Shown: in pieces, positions 1 to 9,483 of the stretch | How the letters are laid out: every line of letters begins with the position of its first letter | Position numbering within the stretch: the stretch's first letter is position 1 | Origin: Streptococcus thoraltensis DSM 12221 | GTDB lineage: Bacteria > Bacillota > Bacilli > Lactobacillales > Streptococcaceae | DNA length: 62,582 nucleotides | Direction of reading: 5' to 3' | NCBI RefSeq assembly: GCF_000380145.1 | Contig: NZ_KB904629.1 | Coordinates: forward strand, 45,224 to 107,805 | Notes under the pieces: model-generated | Seen by the model: only the letters and a program-made list of their open reading frames with translations | What the model was told of the DNA's origin: nothing | The model's database searches: none | Program-made: the position numbers and the translations under genes

Positions 1-1184
1 CCTAATTTACGAGCGCGGTGATAACCATGAGGGAAACTTTGCACATTGCCATGATCTGTTATGGCAACTGCAGGGTGACCCCACTCAGCAGCCTTATCAA
101 TTAGGGATTCAACCGTTGGGAGGGCGTCCATGGTAGACATGTTGGTATGGGCGTGAAATTCCACACGTTTTTGCTCATCTGGCATCAGGTCTTTTCGTGG
201 GGTATGCGCGATTTCCTTAACCTGCTGAACGTTCATGGTTAGACTATTGGTGAACTGGTTATTTTCAATATTCCCTTGAACACGAAGCCAGGCGCCTTTA
301 GCAATCATGTCATATTTTTTAAGTTCATCGTCATCCTTCGCCCATTTTTGCATGGCAAAACTTGACGTATAGTCTGTCATTTTGAAGTTGATGATGTGAC
401 GGCCTGTACGCGTCGTTTTCTTCTCAACATCAAAAACCATCCCCTCAAAGACAATGCGATTTTCCTCTGTCTGAATATCAATCATTGGCGTGATTTCAGC
501 CTTTTCAAATCGAGCTTGGCGCTTAGCCGCTCTTTCTTTGTAGTCAAAAGCTGAAGAGGCTTTAGGTTCTTCTGGTGGCGGACCCGCCGCTTCAAGAGCT
601 TTCTGTGCTTCAAGGTTTTCCTGCGCAGCCTGCTCTAAAAGGGCTTCACGATTGCTTTCAAAAGATGACTTCAGATCCTCTGTCATCGCTTGGTCAGAAA
701 CCACCTCAAACGTCAAGTCTCCGAAGCCAAACATGGCGAATTGCTGGGCTAGTTTTGGGATGTGATTCTTTTTGAAATGTTCATTTTCAGTGTATTTTGG
801 TCCTGTAATGATAACCTTTTGCCCATCGTATGCAACTTGTAGTTTTGAAAAAGTTGCTTTAAAACTGGCACTGGCACAAAGAGGATGTTCAAAAGCCTCG
901 CTATAATAAGCCTGCAAGAGTTCTTGGTCAAATTCAGGATTGGTCACCTTTATATCAAAAGAAGCCTTGATGTCAGCATTTTTAAAGGTTGACACTAGCC
1001 GCATCTCAAGCTCACGATAAAGCTCGATGGGAAGAATATGTTCAAACGAAAAATGAAAATCCCAGCGACGACTGAGAGAATGTACCTTAACCTCGATAAT
1101 ATCGGCAGATGAAAAGGCACTTGAACGACGGTGTTCAAGCGGCATTTCAATCTGTTCCATGAGTTTTTCAAACAAGTCTGACAT
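1..1184 (-). CDS. polC: DNA polymerase III PolC, N-terminal part (cut by window edge)
   Basis: Gram-positive replicative DNA polymerase III alpha subunit, the main leading/lagging-strand polymerase. Only the first ~394 residues lie in the window. They begin [20 protein letters not shown], followed by the domain I region, an Ala/Glu-rich linker, an OB-fold region (around [20 protein letters not shown]) and the start of the PHP domain with the metal-binding HAHTNMS motif near residue 352 and ITDHGNV. The ATG at 1184 follows an AAGGAGA ribosome site. The reading frame runs open off the left edge, so the exonuclease and polymerase domains lie outside. Identity is close to certain from the match to streptococcal PolC as I remember it. 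Confidence 0.97.
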   Translation of the reverse strand, partial: MSDLFEKLMEQIEMPLEHRRSSAFSSADIIEVKVHSLSRRWDFHFSFEHILPIELYRELEMRLVSTFKNADIKASFDIKVTNPEFDQELLQAYYSEAFEHPLCASASFKATFSKLQVAYDGQKVIITGPKYTENEHFKKNHIPKLAQQFAMFGFGDLTFEVVSDQAMTEDLKSSFESNREALLEQAAQENLEAQKALEAAGPPPEEPKASSAFDYKERAAKRQARFEKAEITPMIDIQTEENRIVFEGMVFDVEKKTTRTGRHIINFKMTDYTSSFAMQKWAKDDDELKKYDMIAKGAWLRVQGNIENNQFTNSLTMNVQQVKEIAHTPRKDLMPDEQKRVEFHAHTNMSTMDALPTVESLIDKAAEWGHPAVAITDHGNVQSFPHGYHRARKL

Positions 1185-1271
1185 GATTTCTCCTTGATAG
1201 TAACTGCTACTATTTTAACACAAAATCAAGAAGGACGGACATCAAAAAAGGCTGGAAATCCAACCTATTAT

Positions 1272-1371
1272 ATTATTCTTTAAAAACCAAAATCAGACCT
1301 TGTTGGCTCGCTACACTTCACTTCTATTTCTGTATCAACGTCGCCTAGTCTGATGTTAATTTTCATTAATT
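1272..1371. repeat. degenerate solo BOX-like repeat
   Basis: A weathered copy of the inner repeat described in full at 22406-22510. Recognisable parts are AAAAACCAAAATCAGACCTT at the left, ACGTCGCCTAGTCTGATG in the middle-right and TAATTTTCATTAA at the right. It lies between the polC start and the bioY stop, ending about 8 bases from that stop codon. No coding content. Confidence 0.6.
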
Positions 1372-1379
1372 ACATCACC

Positions 1380-1913
1380 CTAATCTGACCCTAACTGTTT
1401 ACGGTATCTTGTTCCAATGATGGTTGCAATGACTGCCTTGATGGTATCACCGGGAATAAAGACCAGATTTGACAAAAGAGATGGAAGAAGGGCGGCATGG
1501 GTATAATGCGCAAGGTAAATCGCACCAATGACATCCACAACTAGAACACCTGATAACCAAACAAGGGCAAAGATAACTAGTGGTTGGGAAGAAGGGAGTA
1601 GCTGACGTAGACCGGCTAGAACAAGTGGCATGATTACCCACCCCATGACATAGCCTGCTGTTGGACCTGAAAATACAACTAAGGTCGTGCTACCGCCTGT
1701 AAAAACAGGTAAGAACAAACCAAGAATAAGAAAAATAAGAATGGCTAGGGTTCCTCTTTTAGCGCCTAAGAGAACGGCAGCTAGCATAACTCCCATATTT
1801 TGAAGGACAATCGGAACGGGGATAAAGCCTAATGGTAGCGGTGGCATTAGCCCTAAAATAATAATCAGGGTTGCCATTAAGGCAATTTGAATGAGTGATT
1901 TAGTGCTGTTCAT
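1380..1913 (-). CDS. bioY: biotin transporter substrate-binding (S) component BioY
   Basis: Membrane S-component of a group II ECF transporter that captures biotin and works with the shared EcfAA'T module, which is not in this window. The 177-residue protein has about six hydrophobic segments and the BioY signature region PLGFIPVPIVLQNMGVMLA (near residues 28-46), plus GPTAGYVMGWV (about 80-90). I place the start at 1913 (MNSTKSLIQ), which has AAAGGAG seven bases upstream, rather than a longer ATG at 1946 with no clear site. The gene overlaps the end of the CHY zinc-finger gene by 14 bases, so the two are translated from one message. The BirA-like operator at 2275-2306 implies repression by biotin. 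Confidence 0.93.
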   Translation of the reverse strand: MNSTKSLIQIALMATLIIILGLMPPLPLGFIPVPIVLQNMGVMLAAVLLGAKRGTLAILIFLILGLFLPVFTGGSTTLVVFSGPTAGYVMGWVIMPLVLAGLRQLLPSSQPLVIFALVWLSGVLVVDVIGAIYLAHYTHAALLPSLLSNLVFIPGDTIKAVIATIIGTRYRKQLGSD

Positions 1914-2223
1914 GGTGAGACTCCTTTGAAAAATAGATATGATCATGAAGCTGGCAGTTAGGATTAAAAGCAGACCTGCAATGTGGACAGGAACCAGACT
2001 TGTAGCCTGTAAAAGTCAGATGGTTTTGACAGACTCCACAAATAACAGGATAGGTTTCGTCACTTGAAGTGGCTTTAAAGGGGTGGTTTTCCATAGCATC
2101 ATGACACTTGTAACAGGCATAATAAGACTGACAGCTCGCACATTTTAAAGCAATAATATCCCGTTCAGAGTGATAGTGCTGACAGCGGCTGTTCTCATCT
2201 AGAGCAATTCCTTTAAATAACAT
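1900..2223 (-). CDS. CHY-type zinc-finger protein
   Basis: Small 107-residue cysteine/histidine-rich protein. It has the CHY-domain order: CQHYHSERDIIALKCASC near 14-31, YYACYKCHDAMENHPF near 34-49, then CGVCQNHLTFTGYKSGSCPHC near 62-82 and a final CQLHDH. This spacing should bind three zinc ions and resembles the Hot13/Pirh2-type CHY family. Bacterial members have no settled function. It is the first gene of a two-gene unit with bioY and lies directly behind the BirA-type promoter, which links it to biotin status at the level of transcription. The ATG at 2223 follows AAAAGGA. Confidence 0.85.
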   Translation of the reverse strand: MLFKGIALDENSRCQHYHSERDIIALKCASCQSYYACYKCHDAMENHPFKATSSDETYPVICGVCQNHLTFTGYKSGSCPHCRSAFNPNCQLHDHIYFSKESHHEQH

Positions 2224-2252
2224 GGCATCCTTTTCCTAAGCTTCTGTACTCT

Positions 2253-2306
2253 AGTTTAGCTAAGTTTTCCATTTGTGTCAACCTAATTAGAAAACAAGGT
2301 TGACAC
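2253..2306 (-). promoter_or_regulatory. BirA-type biotin operator and promoter of the CHY-bioY unit
   Basis: An inverted repeat with perfect nine-base arms, GTGTCAACC (2275-2283) and GGTTGACAC (2298-2306), separated by 14 bases. This matches the known BirA operator layout (arms ending in AACC and GGTT, 14-16 base gap). On the minus strand the proximal arm supplies the -35 box TTGACA (2276-2281), followed after 17 bases by a -10 TAAACT (2253-2258). BirA-biotinyl-AMP bound here would block the promoter. Confidence 0.82.
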
Positions 2307-2355
2307 TTTTTGTGTTCTTTTTTCTAACTAAAACACACTCTTAGAAATATTGATT

Positions 2356-2462
2356 GATGCTCAATAAAAGTCAAAATTAAACGAGGCAATTCCGATGCAG
2401 ATAAGACTGAAAATCATCAAATCAAGTCAACAACACCAAAATTTGATTTTCAAAGCGTATCA
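2356..2462. repeat. solo BOX-like repeat
   Basis: Diverged copy of the BOX-like inner unit between the CHY/bioY promoter and the htp terminator. Left part reads TGCTCAATAAAAGTC; the central GATGCAGATAAGACTGAA and ATCATCAAATCAAGTCAACA match other copies; it closes with TTTGATTTTCAAAGCGTAT. It lies within the 580-base gap 2224-2803, which otherwise holds the operator and a terminator. Confidence 0.7.
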
Positions 2463-2573
2463 GAAAAAAGCATTGCCAAATTACGATAATCTTCTGGAAG
2501 CACTTTTGTCCTTCTCCTGTTTCAGTTAACGGTAATAATCTTTTTTGTTTTCTTTCCACCAAGAACACAAAAA

Positions 2574-2614
2574 AGGTTGAAGAAAAAGTCTATTTTAGAC
2601 AATTTCTTCAACCT
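2574..2614 (-). terminator. long hairpin terminator of the htp operon
   Basis: Perfect outer stem AGGTTGAAGAAA / TTTCTTCAACCT around an inner GTCTA/TAGAC helix. On the minus strand it is followed by TTTTTTGTG, so it serves transcription coming from htp. The downstream stretch 2538-2578 can form a second hairpin that shares the AGGTT arm. Same family as the hairpins at 6863, 15992, 31185 and 54508. Confidence 0.75.
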
Positions 2615-2803
2615 AAACACACACTTGCTAGTTTAAAGCTTGCACTCACTATGTACTGTTATTTAAAATCTGGTCTTCACTGATAAGCCTTTTAGAAGGG
2701 GCTGTTAAGAAAGACACTCATTTTAGACTAAATCAGTTTGAAACCTACTTAGGTAGAGAATCACCAGTAGCTAGTGGCATCATTTTTAAGTCTGCGGTGC
2801 TTT

Positions 2804-5434
2804 TTAAGAGGCTACTTCTTCAAGAGTCGTGATATTAACACGAACAGCTGTTCCGTCAGACTTGACAATCTGAATGGTTGAACTATCAGGGTATGAGAAG
2901 TTTTCTAAGCTGACTCTGTATTTATTAACAAGCGCCATTAATTTGTTTTCAAACGTTTGAACATCCATACCATATTGTTGCGCATTTTGACGTAAGGCTA
3001 AGTCAAATTCGTCTAGTTCTTCACTGTCATCTTCTGTTTCTTCAGTGCCTTCTGTGGCATTCGGACTTGTGTTTATATCAACGTCTTGTTCGTTGGTGTT
3101 AGTTGCTGGTTTTTCTTCTGGAACGTCGGTTACACTTTGTTCTGATTTGCCATGATCACTATCATCTCCCCAGCCTTCTTCTTTTGGAAGTTCATCTCTA
3201 TGCGCCATATAGTACTTAATCGTTGAGAAGAGTTCAGATAGGGTATAGCCTTCTGGAGCTTCCCAACTACCTCCACGATCAAACCAATGCAGTGGCACAT
3301 TGTGATAATGATCCAGATGAGGAACAATCAAGTATTTATTTTCGTAGCCAACAGCATATGCCATATGAGCTGGAATTTGATTTAATGGCACAATTTTTTT
3401 AGGAGTGGCTTCTTCAAAGATTTGGTGGGCAAGTTTCTCTTCTTCCTTCTTGCTTGCTTCCTCTTTTGACTGATTGCTTGGTGCTGTATCTGATTCTTCC
3501 TTATCAGCTTCCTTAACTACTTCCGCATCATTGCCCCATTCTTTCACTTTTGGACGTTTTTCAGGATGCATCATATAATATTTAGCCGTCGCAAGGTAAT
3601 CTTCTAAGCTGTAGCTCTTATCGAAATCTTTTAGAATACCTGGATCTTCATCAAACCAGTCTAATTCAACGTAATGGTAATGATTTTTATGAGGAATAAC
3701 AAATGTACCATCACGGTATTCGGTAGCTTGGGCAATCCCATAGAGCAAATCATCTGGATCAACAATAGCTTTTGGCTCAATAGCTTCATAGAGCTCTTTT
3801 GCCTTTCTCACTTTAGACCCTTCATCTGTGACGTTGGCTTCTTCTTTTTTAGCTTTGATGAATGCTTCAGCGGCTTTTAATTCTTCTTTGGAAAGGTCTT
3901 TCTTAGGAACCCAGTGTTCATGCGTCATATGGGGAATCACATAACCAGTACCAGCCTCTTCTTTTATGTCCTTCGCATCGAAAATATAACCATCAGAAGT
4001 CGTGTATTTTCCCTGTGCTTTGGCAGCCGCAATTTCTTCTGGGCTGTAGACGATTTGGCTATTTGGTTTGCCTTGACGTTGATCTTTAGGAGTAACCTTG
4101 TGACTTTCTTCTTCCGCTGAATGAATCGGCTCAATTGGCTTGGTGCTTCCTGGTTTTGGTGTTTCCTTTTTCGGTGTCTGAGGGGTTGAGTTATCTTTCT
4201 TAGGATTTGTCGGTTTCGTTGCGACAGGCTTAGAATCTTCTTTTTTATTAGTTAAGCCTTCAATCTTAAGACCGTGATAGCTAGCAACCAGTTTGGTGGC
4301 TTCTAATTCTAGCGGAGACATGTCCTTGTAGTGGATGAAATGGAAATGATTTCCATGGGGAATAGAAACGCCACTATTGGTAAAACTGGTAACCTTGGCT
4401 GGATCATAGACTAAACCATCACTTTCTACATGCCTTTCTGACAAGGGCTGTGCGTAAAGTCGTTTTAAAACCTTATCCAAAGCTGATTCTTTAGCTACTG
4501 GTTTTGGTGTTTTAGGTTTAGTTGTGCTTGGTTGAGCAGTCACCGGATTATTAGAATGGTTTGGTAGTGAAGGGCTAGTTCCATAATGACCATCATGATA
4601 GCTTGGTGTTTTCTGGCTGACATGATGACCAGTTGACGGCGCTAAGATTGTCGTCTTAGGCTTATGGGAGCTATTAGATTTTCCTGATTTCTTATTCCAG
4701 TAAGACTGTGCGGCAGCTAATTCACTTGGTGATAAGTCTGCCTTAGGAATGTAGTGGAAGTGATTTCCATGAGGGACAATAAAGGCATCGCCAGTATCTT
4801 CTACAACATCTGTCGGACTGAAAATATAACCGTCATCAGTCGTATAGCGCCCATCTTTTTTAGCAGCTTTGATAGCCTTTGTCGTAGCTCCGCCACCTGA
4901 TTGTGAATGGCTATGAGCTTTACCATGCTGCTTAGCTTCTAATGTGCCTTTTTCTACCTGCTCTGCAATTTGCTCTTTCGTGCGAACATTGGTTTGCTTA
5001 CTACCTTCTTTCAGATAGAGATAATACTTCCCATCAACCTTGATGATATACCCATCTTTAACTTTATTGATGACATCAGACTCACTAAAGACATAGTTAG
5101 GGTCTTTCATAATAAGTTCTTCACTAATCAAAGCATCATAGGGAACTTTACCGTTGTAGTAATGATAGTGATCACCATGCGAGGTGACGTAACCCTTGTC
5201 CGTAATTTTGATAACAATTTGCTCAGCAGCTATCCCTTCTTCATTGCTGATTTGTTCAGGCGTTTTAGAGGCTGCTTTTTTCGCTTTATTCGTTTTGCTT
5301 ACTTTAGATTCGTTAATGTAAGCAACTTGATTATCCTTTTTTTGTTCAGCTTGATACTGCCCTAGTTGATAGCTACAAGCACTAGCCAATAACGTAATTG
5401 CGGCAGCCGCCGTCAGTAGTTTTTTATGGTTCAT
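2804..5434 (-). CDS. htp: streptococcal histidine triad surface protein (Pht/Htp/Sht family)
   Basis: Cell-surface zinc-binding protein that scavenges Zn(II) for the AdcA/AdcAII system and, in other streptococci, also takes part in complement evasion. The 876-residue protein has a lipoprotein-like signal (LLASAC, Cys20) and six HxxHxH triads: HGDHYH (86-91), two HGNHFH, HMTHEH, HKNHYH and HLDHYH. Pro/Lys/Ser-rich linkers separate the triad domains. The C-terminal quarter is acidic. The region after the signal matches S. pneumoniae Pht proteins (EQIVIKITDKGYVTSHGD). It sits 13 bases downstream of adcAII in the same direction and shares its promoter, so expression should rise in zinc shortage through AdcR. 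Confidence 0.95.
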   Translation of the reverse strand: MNHKKLLTAAAAITLLASACSYQLGQYQAEQKKDNQVAYINESKVSKTNKAKKAASKTPEQISNEEGIAAEQIVIKITDKGYVTSHGDHYHYYNGKVPYDALISEELIMKDPNYVFSESDVINKVKDGYIIKVDGKYYLYLKEGSKQTNVRTKEQIAEQVEKGTLEAKQHGKAHSHSQSGGGATTKAIKAAKKDGRYTTDDGYIFSPTDVVEDTGDAFIVPHGNHFHYIPKADLSPSELAAAQSYWNKKSGKSNSSHKPKTTILAPSTGHHVSQKTPSYHDGHYGTSPSLPNHSNNPVTAQPSTTKPKTPKPVAKESALDKVLKRLYAQPLSERHVESDGLVYDPAKVTSFTNSGVSIPHGNHFHFIHYKDMSPLELEATKLVASYHGLKIEGLTNKKEDSKPVATKPTNPKKDNSTPQTPKKETPKPGSTKPIEPIHSAEEESHKVTPKDQRQGKPNSQIVYSPEEIAAAKAQGKYTTSDGYIFDAKDIKEEAGTGYVIPHMTHEHWVPKKDLSKEELKAAEAFIKAKKEEANVTDEGSKVRKAKELYEAIEPKAIVDPDDLLYGIAQATEYRDGTFVIPHKNHYHYVELDWFDEDPGILKDFDKSYSLEDYLATAKYYMMHPEKRPKVKEWGNDAEVVKEADKEESDTAPSNQSKEEASKKEEEKLAHQIFEEATPKKIVPLNQIPAHMAYAVGYENKYLIVPHLDHYHNVPLHWFDRGGSWEAPEGYTLSELFSTIKYYMAHRDELPKEEGWGDDSDHGKSEQSVTDVPEEKPATNTNEQDVDINTSPNATEGTEETEDDSEELDEFDLALRQNAQQYGMDVQTFENKLMALVNKYRVSLENFSYPDSSTIQIVKSDGTAVRVNITTLEEVAS

Positions 5435-5447
5435 ATTGCCCTCCTAT

Positions 5448-6374
5448 TTATTTTAATTCTTGGTACAGGATTTCTAAATTTTCTTTAACGTTTTCAAGAT
5501 AGCTACGATTATTTTTAGGATCAGCCTCCAAAGGGCTAAGCATTTTTAATTTGGCACCCGTTGATTTAGCAACTGTTTGAGCTACTTTTGGAGAAACATT
5601 TGTTTCAACAAAAATGGTCTTAACCTTATGATTTTTAATAAAATCTCTAACTTCTTTTAACTGTCGTGCCGTAGGTTCTTGTTCAGCCTTAATCCCAGCA
5701 ATCCCTAGCTGAGTTAATTTAAAACGATTGGCTAAGTAAGAAAATGCCGTGTGTTGGGTAACAAAGGTACGCGAAGATACTGATTTGAATTTCTTCTCGT
5801 AATCTTTATAAATCTGATTGGCTTCCTTGCGGAAACTTTTCGCATTTTTATGGTAAATTGCTTTATGTTTAGGATCTAGTTGACTTAATTTATCCGCAAT
5901 AATATCCACTTCATCAGCGGCAAGTAGCGGGTCTGACCAGGTGTGAGGATCATAAAGAGTTGCAGGATCAATGCCTTTACCAACTTCAAGGTCTTCTAAA
6001 CCTTCTACTCTTTGAAAATCCAACGCTTTGCCTGCTTCCAGCACTTCTACCTCCGAATGATGTGCATTGGCATCCAAATCACCCGCCCAACTCTCTAAAG
6101 TATGGGAATGATAGACAAACAAATCAGATTCATAGATGGCAGCAACATCATTTGGTGATGGTTCAAAACTGTGGATACCAGCGCTTGATCGAATCATGCG
6201 GACGTCATTCAAATCTCCAGACACCTGTTTTGTCATGGCATAAACCGGATAGAAACTGGTCACAATGCGTAAGCCTTCTGCCTTGCTTGGTTTTTTAGAT
6301 TGACATCCCACAAGACAGAGCAGAGAAAGACAACATATGATAACAAGTCCAAAATCTATAATTTTTCTTTTCAA
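5448..6374 (-). CDS. adcAII: zinc-binding lipoprotein AdcAII / laminin-binding protein Lmb
   Basis: Solute-binding protein of the AdcBC zinc ABC transporter (cluster A-I); orthologs are named Lmb because they also bind laminin. The 308 residues start with a lipoprotein signal ending LVGC (Cys24). The expected zinc ligands are all visible: His68 (AGIHSFEP), His144 (YDPHTW), His208 (TQHTAFSYL) and Glu283 (PLEADP), with the same spacing as pneumococcal AdcAII. There is no long His-rich loop and no ZinT domain, which separates it from AdcA. The start is a TTG at 6374 placed seven bases after AAAGGAG; no in-frame ATG lies nearby. First gene of an operon with htp. Confidence 0.94.
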   Translation of the reverse strand: MKRKIIDFGLVIICCLSLLCLVGCQSKKPSKAEGLRIVTSFYPVYAMTKQVSGDLNDVRMIRSSAGIHSFEPSPNDVAAIYESDLFVYHSHTLESWAGDLDANAHHSEVEVLEAGKALDFQRVEGLEDLEVGKGIDPATLYDPHTWSDPLLAADEVDIIADKLSQLDPKHKAIYHKNAKSFRKEANQIYKDYEKKFKSVSSRTFVTQHTAFSYLANRFKLTQLGIAGIKAEQEPTARQLKEVRDFIKNHKVKTIFVETNVSPKVAQTVAKSTGAKLKMLSPLEADPKNNRSYLENVKENLEILYQELK

Positions 6375-6410
6375 ACCTAAACTCCTTTCTAAAAATTAAG
6401 TGCGCTTAAA

Positions 6411-6455
6411 TTTATTTAACCAGTTAATTATATGGTTAAATAAATCGTTTGTCAA
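6411..6455 (-). promoter_or_regulatory. AdcR zinc operator and consensus promoter of adcAII-htp
   Basis: The minus strand shows a textbook promoter: TTGACA (6450-6455), 17-base spacer, TATAAT (6427-6432). Over and below the -10 lies TTAACCAGTTAA (6416-6427), an exact fit to the streptococcal AdcR motif TTAACNNGTTAA. It is part of a larger palindrome with perfect 11-base arms TTTATTTAACC (6411-6421) and GGTTAAATAAA (6434-6444). Zn-loaded AdcR should repress here. Confidence 0.9.
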
Positions 6456-6670
6456 TAGCCTTTTTATCTTTTATCGTCCTTAAATTTAAAAATAGGATTT
6501 CAAGCACTCGCTATCAGCCTGTGAGGAACCAGCACTCTGACACATACTCCTAAAGACGAAGCCTACTAGTTCTAACTGTCGTGCGCCTTTTACAGTCAAG
6601 TGACATAGGAATGCAACTGATCAGGTGACAGCAAACTAGACAGAAATTGAAACTGAAAGGCTTGATGATG

Positions 6671-6832
6671 TCGTCAAATGAATTAAGGTTCAGATAAGAA
6701 ACGGAGATGCGGACAGTACTTGATAGTCAATGAAAACCAAAAGCAGACTAGGCGACACCTCTGCAGATAGAGCTGAAGGTCACAAAATCAAGTCAACAAA
6801 ATCTGGTTTTAATTTTCGAAGAGTATGAGTAA
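6671..6832 (+). repeat. composite repeat with inner unit in reverse orientation, right outer end missing
   Basis: Left outer end TCGTCAAATGAATTAAGGTT through GCGGACAGTACTTGAT, then a BOX-like inner unit reading CAATGAAAACC first and GAAGAGTATGAGTA last. The usual right outer end (AAGTTAATTCAAAAGACTATA) is absent; the sequence passes directly into the arm of the hairpin at 6863. Part of the 800-base gene-free gap 6375-7175. Confidence 0.75.
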
Positions 6833-6862
6833 CCTTTTTGTTTTCTACCCCAAGAAAACAAA

Positions 6863-6903
6863 AAAGGTTGAAGAAAAAATCCAAAACGGATATTTTCTTC
6901 AAC
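6863..6903 (-). terminator. AGGTTGAAGAAA-family hairpin downstream of tgt
   Basis: Stem AGGTTGAAGAAAA / TTTTCTTCAACCT with an inner ATCC/GGAT helix, followed on the minus strand by TTTTTTGTTTTCTTGG. The stretch 6831-6867 forms a competing hairpin (AACCTTTTTGTTTTCT with AGAAAACAAAAAAGGTT) that shares the AGGTT arm. Nearest upstream minus-strand gene is tgt, about 270 bases away. Confidence 0.6.
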
Positions 6904-6943
6904 CTGAAGGGTGGGTTCAAGTCCATCCTCTTCAACTGATTCT

Positions 6944-7020
6944 TGTATCGTCAAATGAATCAAGGTTCAGACAAGAAACGGGGATGCGGACAGTACTTGA
7001 TGCTCAATGACAATCAAATT
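6944..7020 (+). repeat. left-end fragment of the outer repeat element
   Basis: TATCGTCAAATGAATCAAGG through GACAGTACTTGATGCTCAAT repeats the left end of the element at 6671 almost exactly (shared GATGCGGACAGTACTTGAT), then breaks off. No right end follows before tgt. Confidence 0.65.
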
Positions 7021-7175
7021 GATGCAGTGGCTGACTGGTCTCTTTGTTCGCTTTTTAAGATTCAAAGATAATCTCACCAACTGTGCTGATGGGGAGTAAC
7101 ATAATCCAGCCAATTAGTTTCGCCTGTTCCTAGAAAACAGAGTGAGGTCTGTTTTCCTTTCACTCCCATTTAGGA

Positions 7176-8327
<1,152 letters not shown>

Positions 8328-8618
8328 TTATTGTGTTACTCATTGAGTATTAATTTACTAGAAAAGACAGTCCTAGGGATGAACTAAGCCTTGGAAATGT
8401 CAAACATCGAAATCACCAATCATCTCACCCTGCACTATAACAAGTCAGCCATGCTATTTTACCAAATAAAGCGCTTTGTGTCAGTTACTTCTACTAAGAA
8501 ATCTTGTTTTTTAATTCCACCCATAAGATTTTTCTCATGAAAACATTATCCTCTCATTTTGACTTGTGATATAATATGTCTAACAATTCTTTGAACCCCT
8601 TTTAGATTGGAGTCTTTT

Positions 8619-9440
8619 ATGATTACAAGTATTAAACAACAAGCCAAGGCACTGTTGACAAACCTGCCTGGTAAGTATGCCCTCTTCACACTACCGATTG
8701 TTCTATCGATCATCAGTATTAGTGTTTCCTTCAAACAAGGCGCTTTCAACACCGGTGAAACTGAAGTTAGTTTTTCTGTAGCTATCTTCCCCACCTTAGT
8801 AAGTTTTCTAGTGGCCTTCTTCACCATTTCAGCGCTCTACACGATGCTTGAAGTGGTTCGGCAGGAACGCCGTTCTGTTGCATTCGGGGATTTAGCGCAA
8901 AGTTTTTCTGGCGATCATTTCCTTAAATTATTTATAACCCTCCTTATTCGTAACTTATTACTACTACCATGGGCAATCCTTTTGGCATTGGGGTTTGCAC
9001 TAATGATAGGTGTTGGCGTTGCCTCCTTATCTGGCGAGATCAGCATGGGCAGCGCAGGACTTATCGTCTCCCTTATTGGTTTCATCTTGTTCCTTTTAGG
9101 TATTATCCTCAGCATTTGGAAATCTTTGCAATATTCGCAAACAGAATTTGTTATTTACGACCAGGTTGCGCAAAATCATTACCAAGGACCACTGGCAGCT
9201 ATCAAAGAAAGTAAGCAGCTGATGAGAGGTCATGGCTTTGAACTATTCAAACTTTACTTGAGTTTTATCGGTTGGTTTATCCTTATGTTCTTCACTTTCG
9301 GCTTGATGTATATCTATCTTTTTCCTTACCTCACTACCACTCGTTCAGTCTACTACCAACACCTACTAGAACAAAATGATGTTGCAACAATTGAACACGA
9401 AAGCAGCTCTACCCAAGAGTCACCATTTGATACTCACTAG
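8619..9440 (+). CDS. DUF975 family integral membrane protein
   Basis: 273-residue polytopic protein with about six hydrophobic segments (near 20-37, 60-80, 105-135, 145-165, 215-245), a cytoplasmic-looking stretch after the last one and an acidic Ser-rich tail. Its opening ITSIKQQAKALL and the SLQYSQTEFVIYDQ / AIKESKQLMRGHGFELF region are typical of DUF975 proteins, whose biochemical role is unknown. I chose ATG 8619, preceded by TTGGAG, over an in-frame TTG at 8607 that lies inside that ribosome site. An extended -10 (TGATATAAT, 8567-8575) sits about 40 bases upstream. Confidence 0.82.
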   Translation: MITSIKQQAKALLTNLPGKYALFTLPIVLSIISISVSFKQGAFNTGETEVSFSVAIFPTLVSFLVAFFTISALYTMLEVVRQERRSVAFGDLAQSFSGDHFLKLFITLLIRNLLLLPWAILLALGFALMIGVGVASLSGEISMGSAGLIVSLIGFILFLLGIILSIWKSLQYSQTEFVIYDQVAQNHYQGPLAAIKESKQLMRGHGFELFKLYLSFIGWFILMFFTFGLMYIYLFPYLTTTRSVYYQHLLEQNDVATIEHESSSTQESPFDTH

Positions 9441-9446
9441 TACACT

Positions 9447-9481
9447 AAAAAACTCATCTGGTTTCTACCAAATGAGTTTTT
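9447..9481. terminator. bidirectional terminator between the convergent DUF975 and lipid-kinase genes
   Basis: AAAAAACTCAT and ATGAGTTTTTT flank a CTGG/CCAA inner stem with a TTTCTA loop; T-runs are present on both strands. It lies between two genes that point at each other. Confidence 0.85.
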
Positions 9482-9483
9482 TG

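Noticed and set aside
6825..7010. 61-codon plus-strand frame
   Set aside because: Runs through the hairpin at 6863 and the repeat fragment at 6944; no homology pattern.
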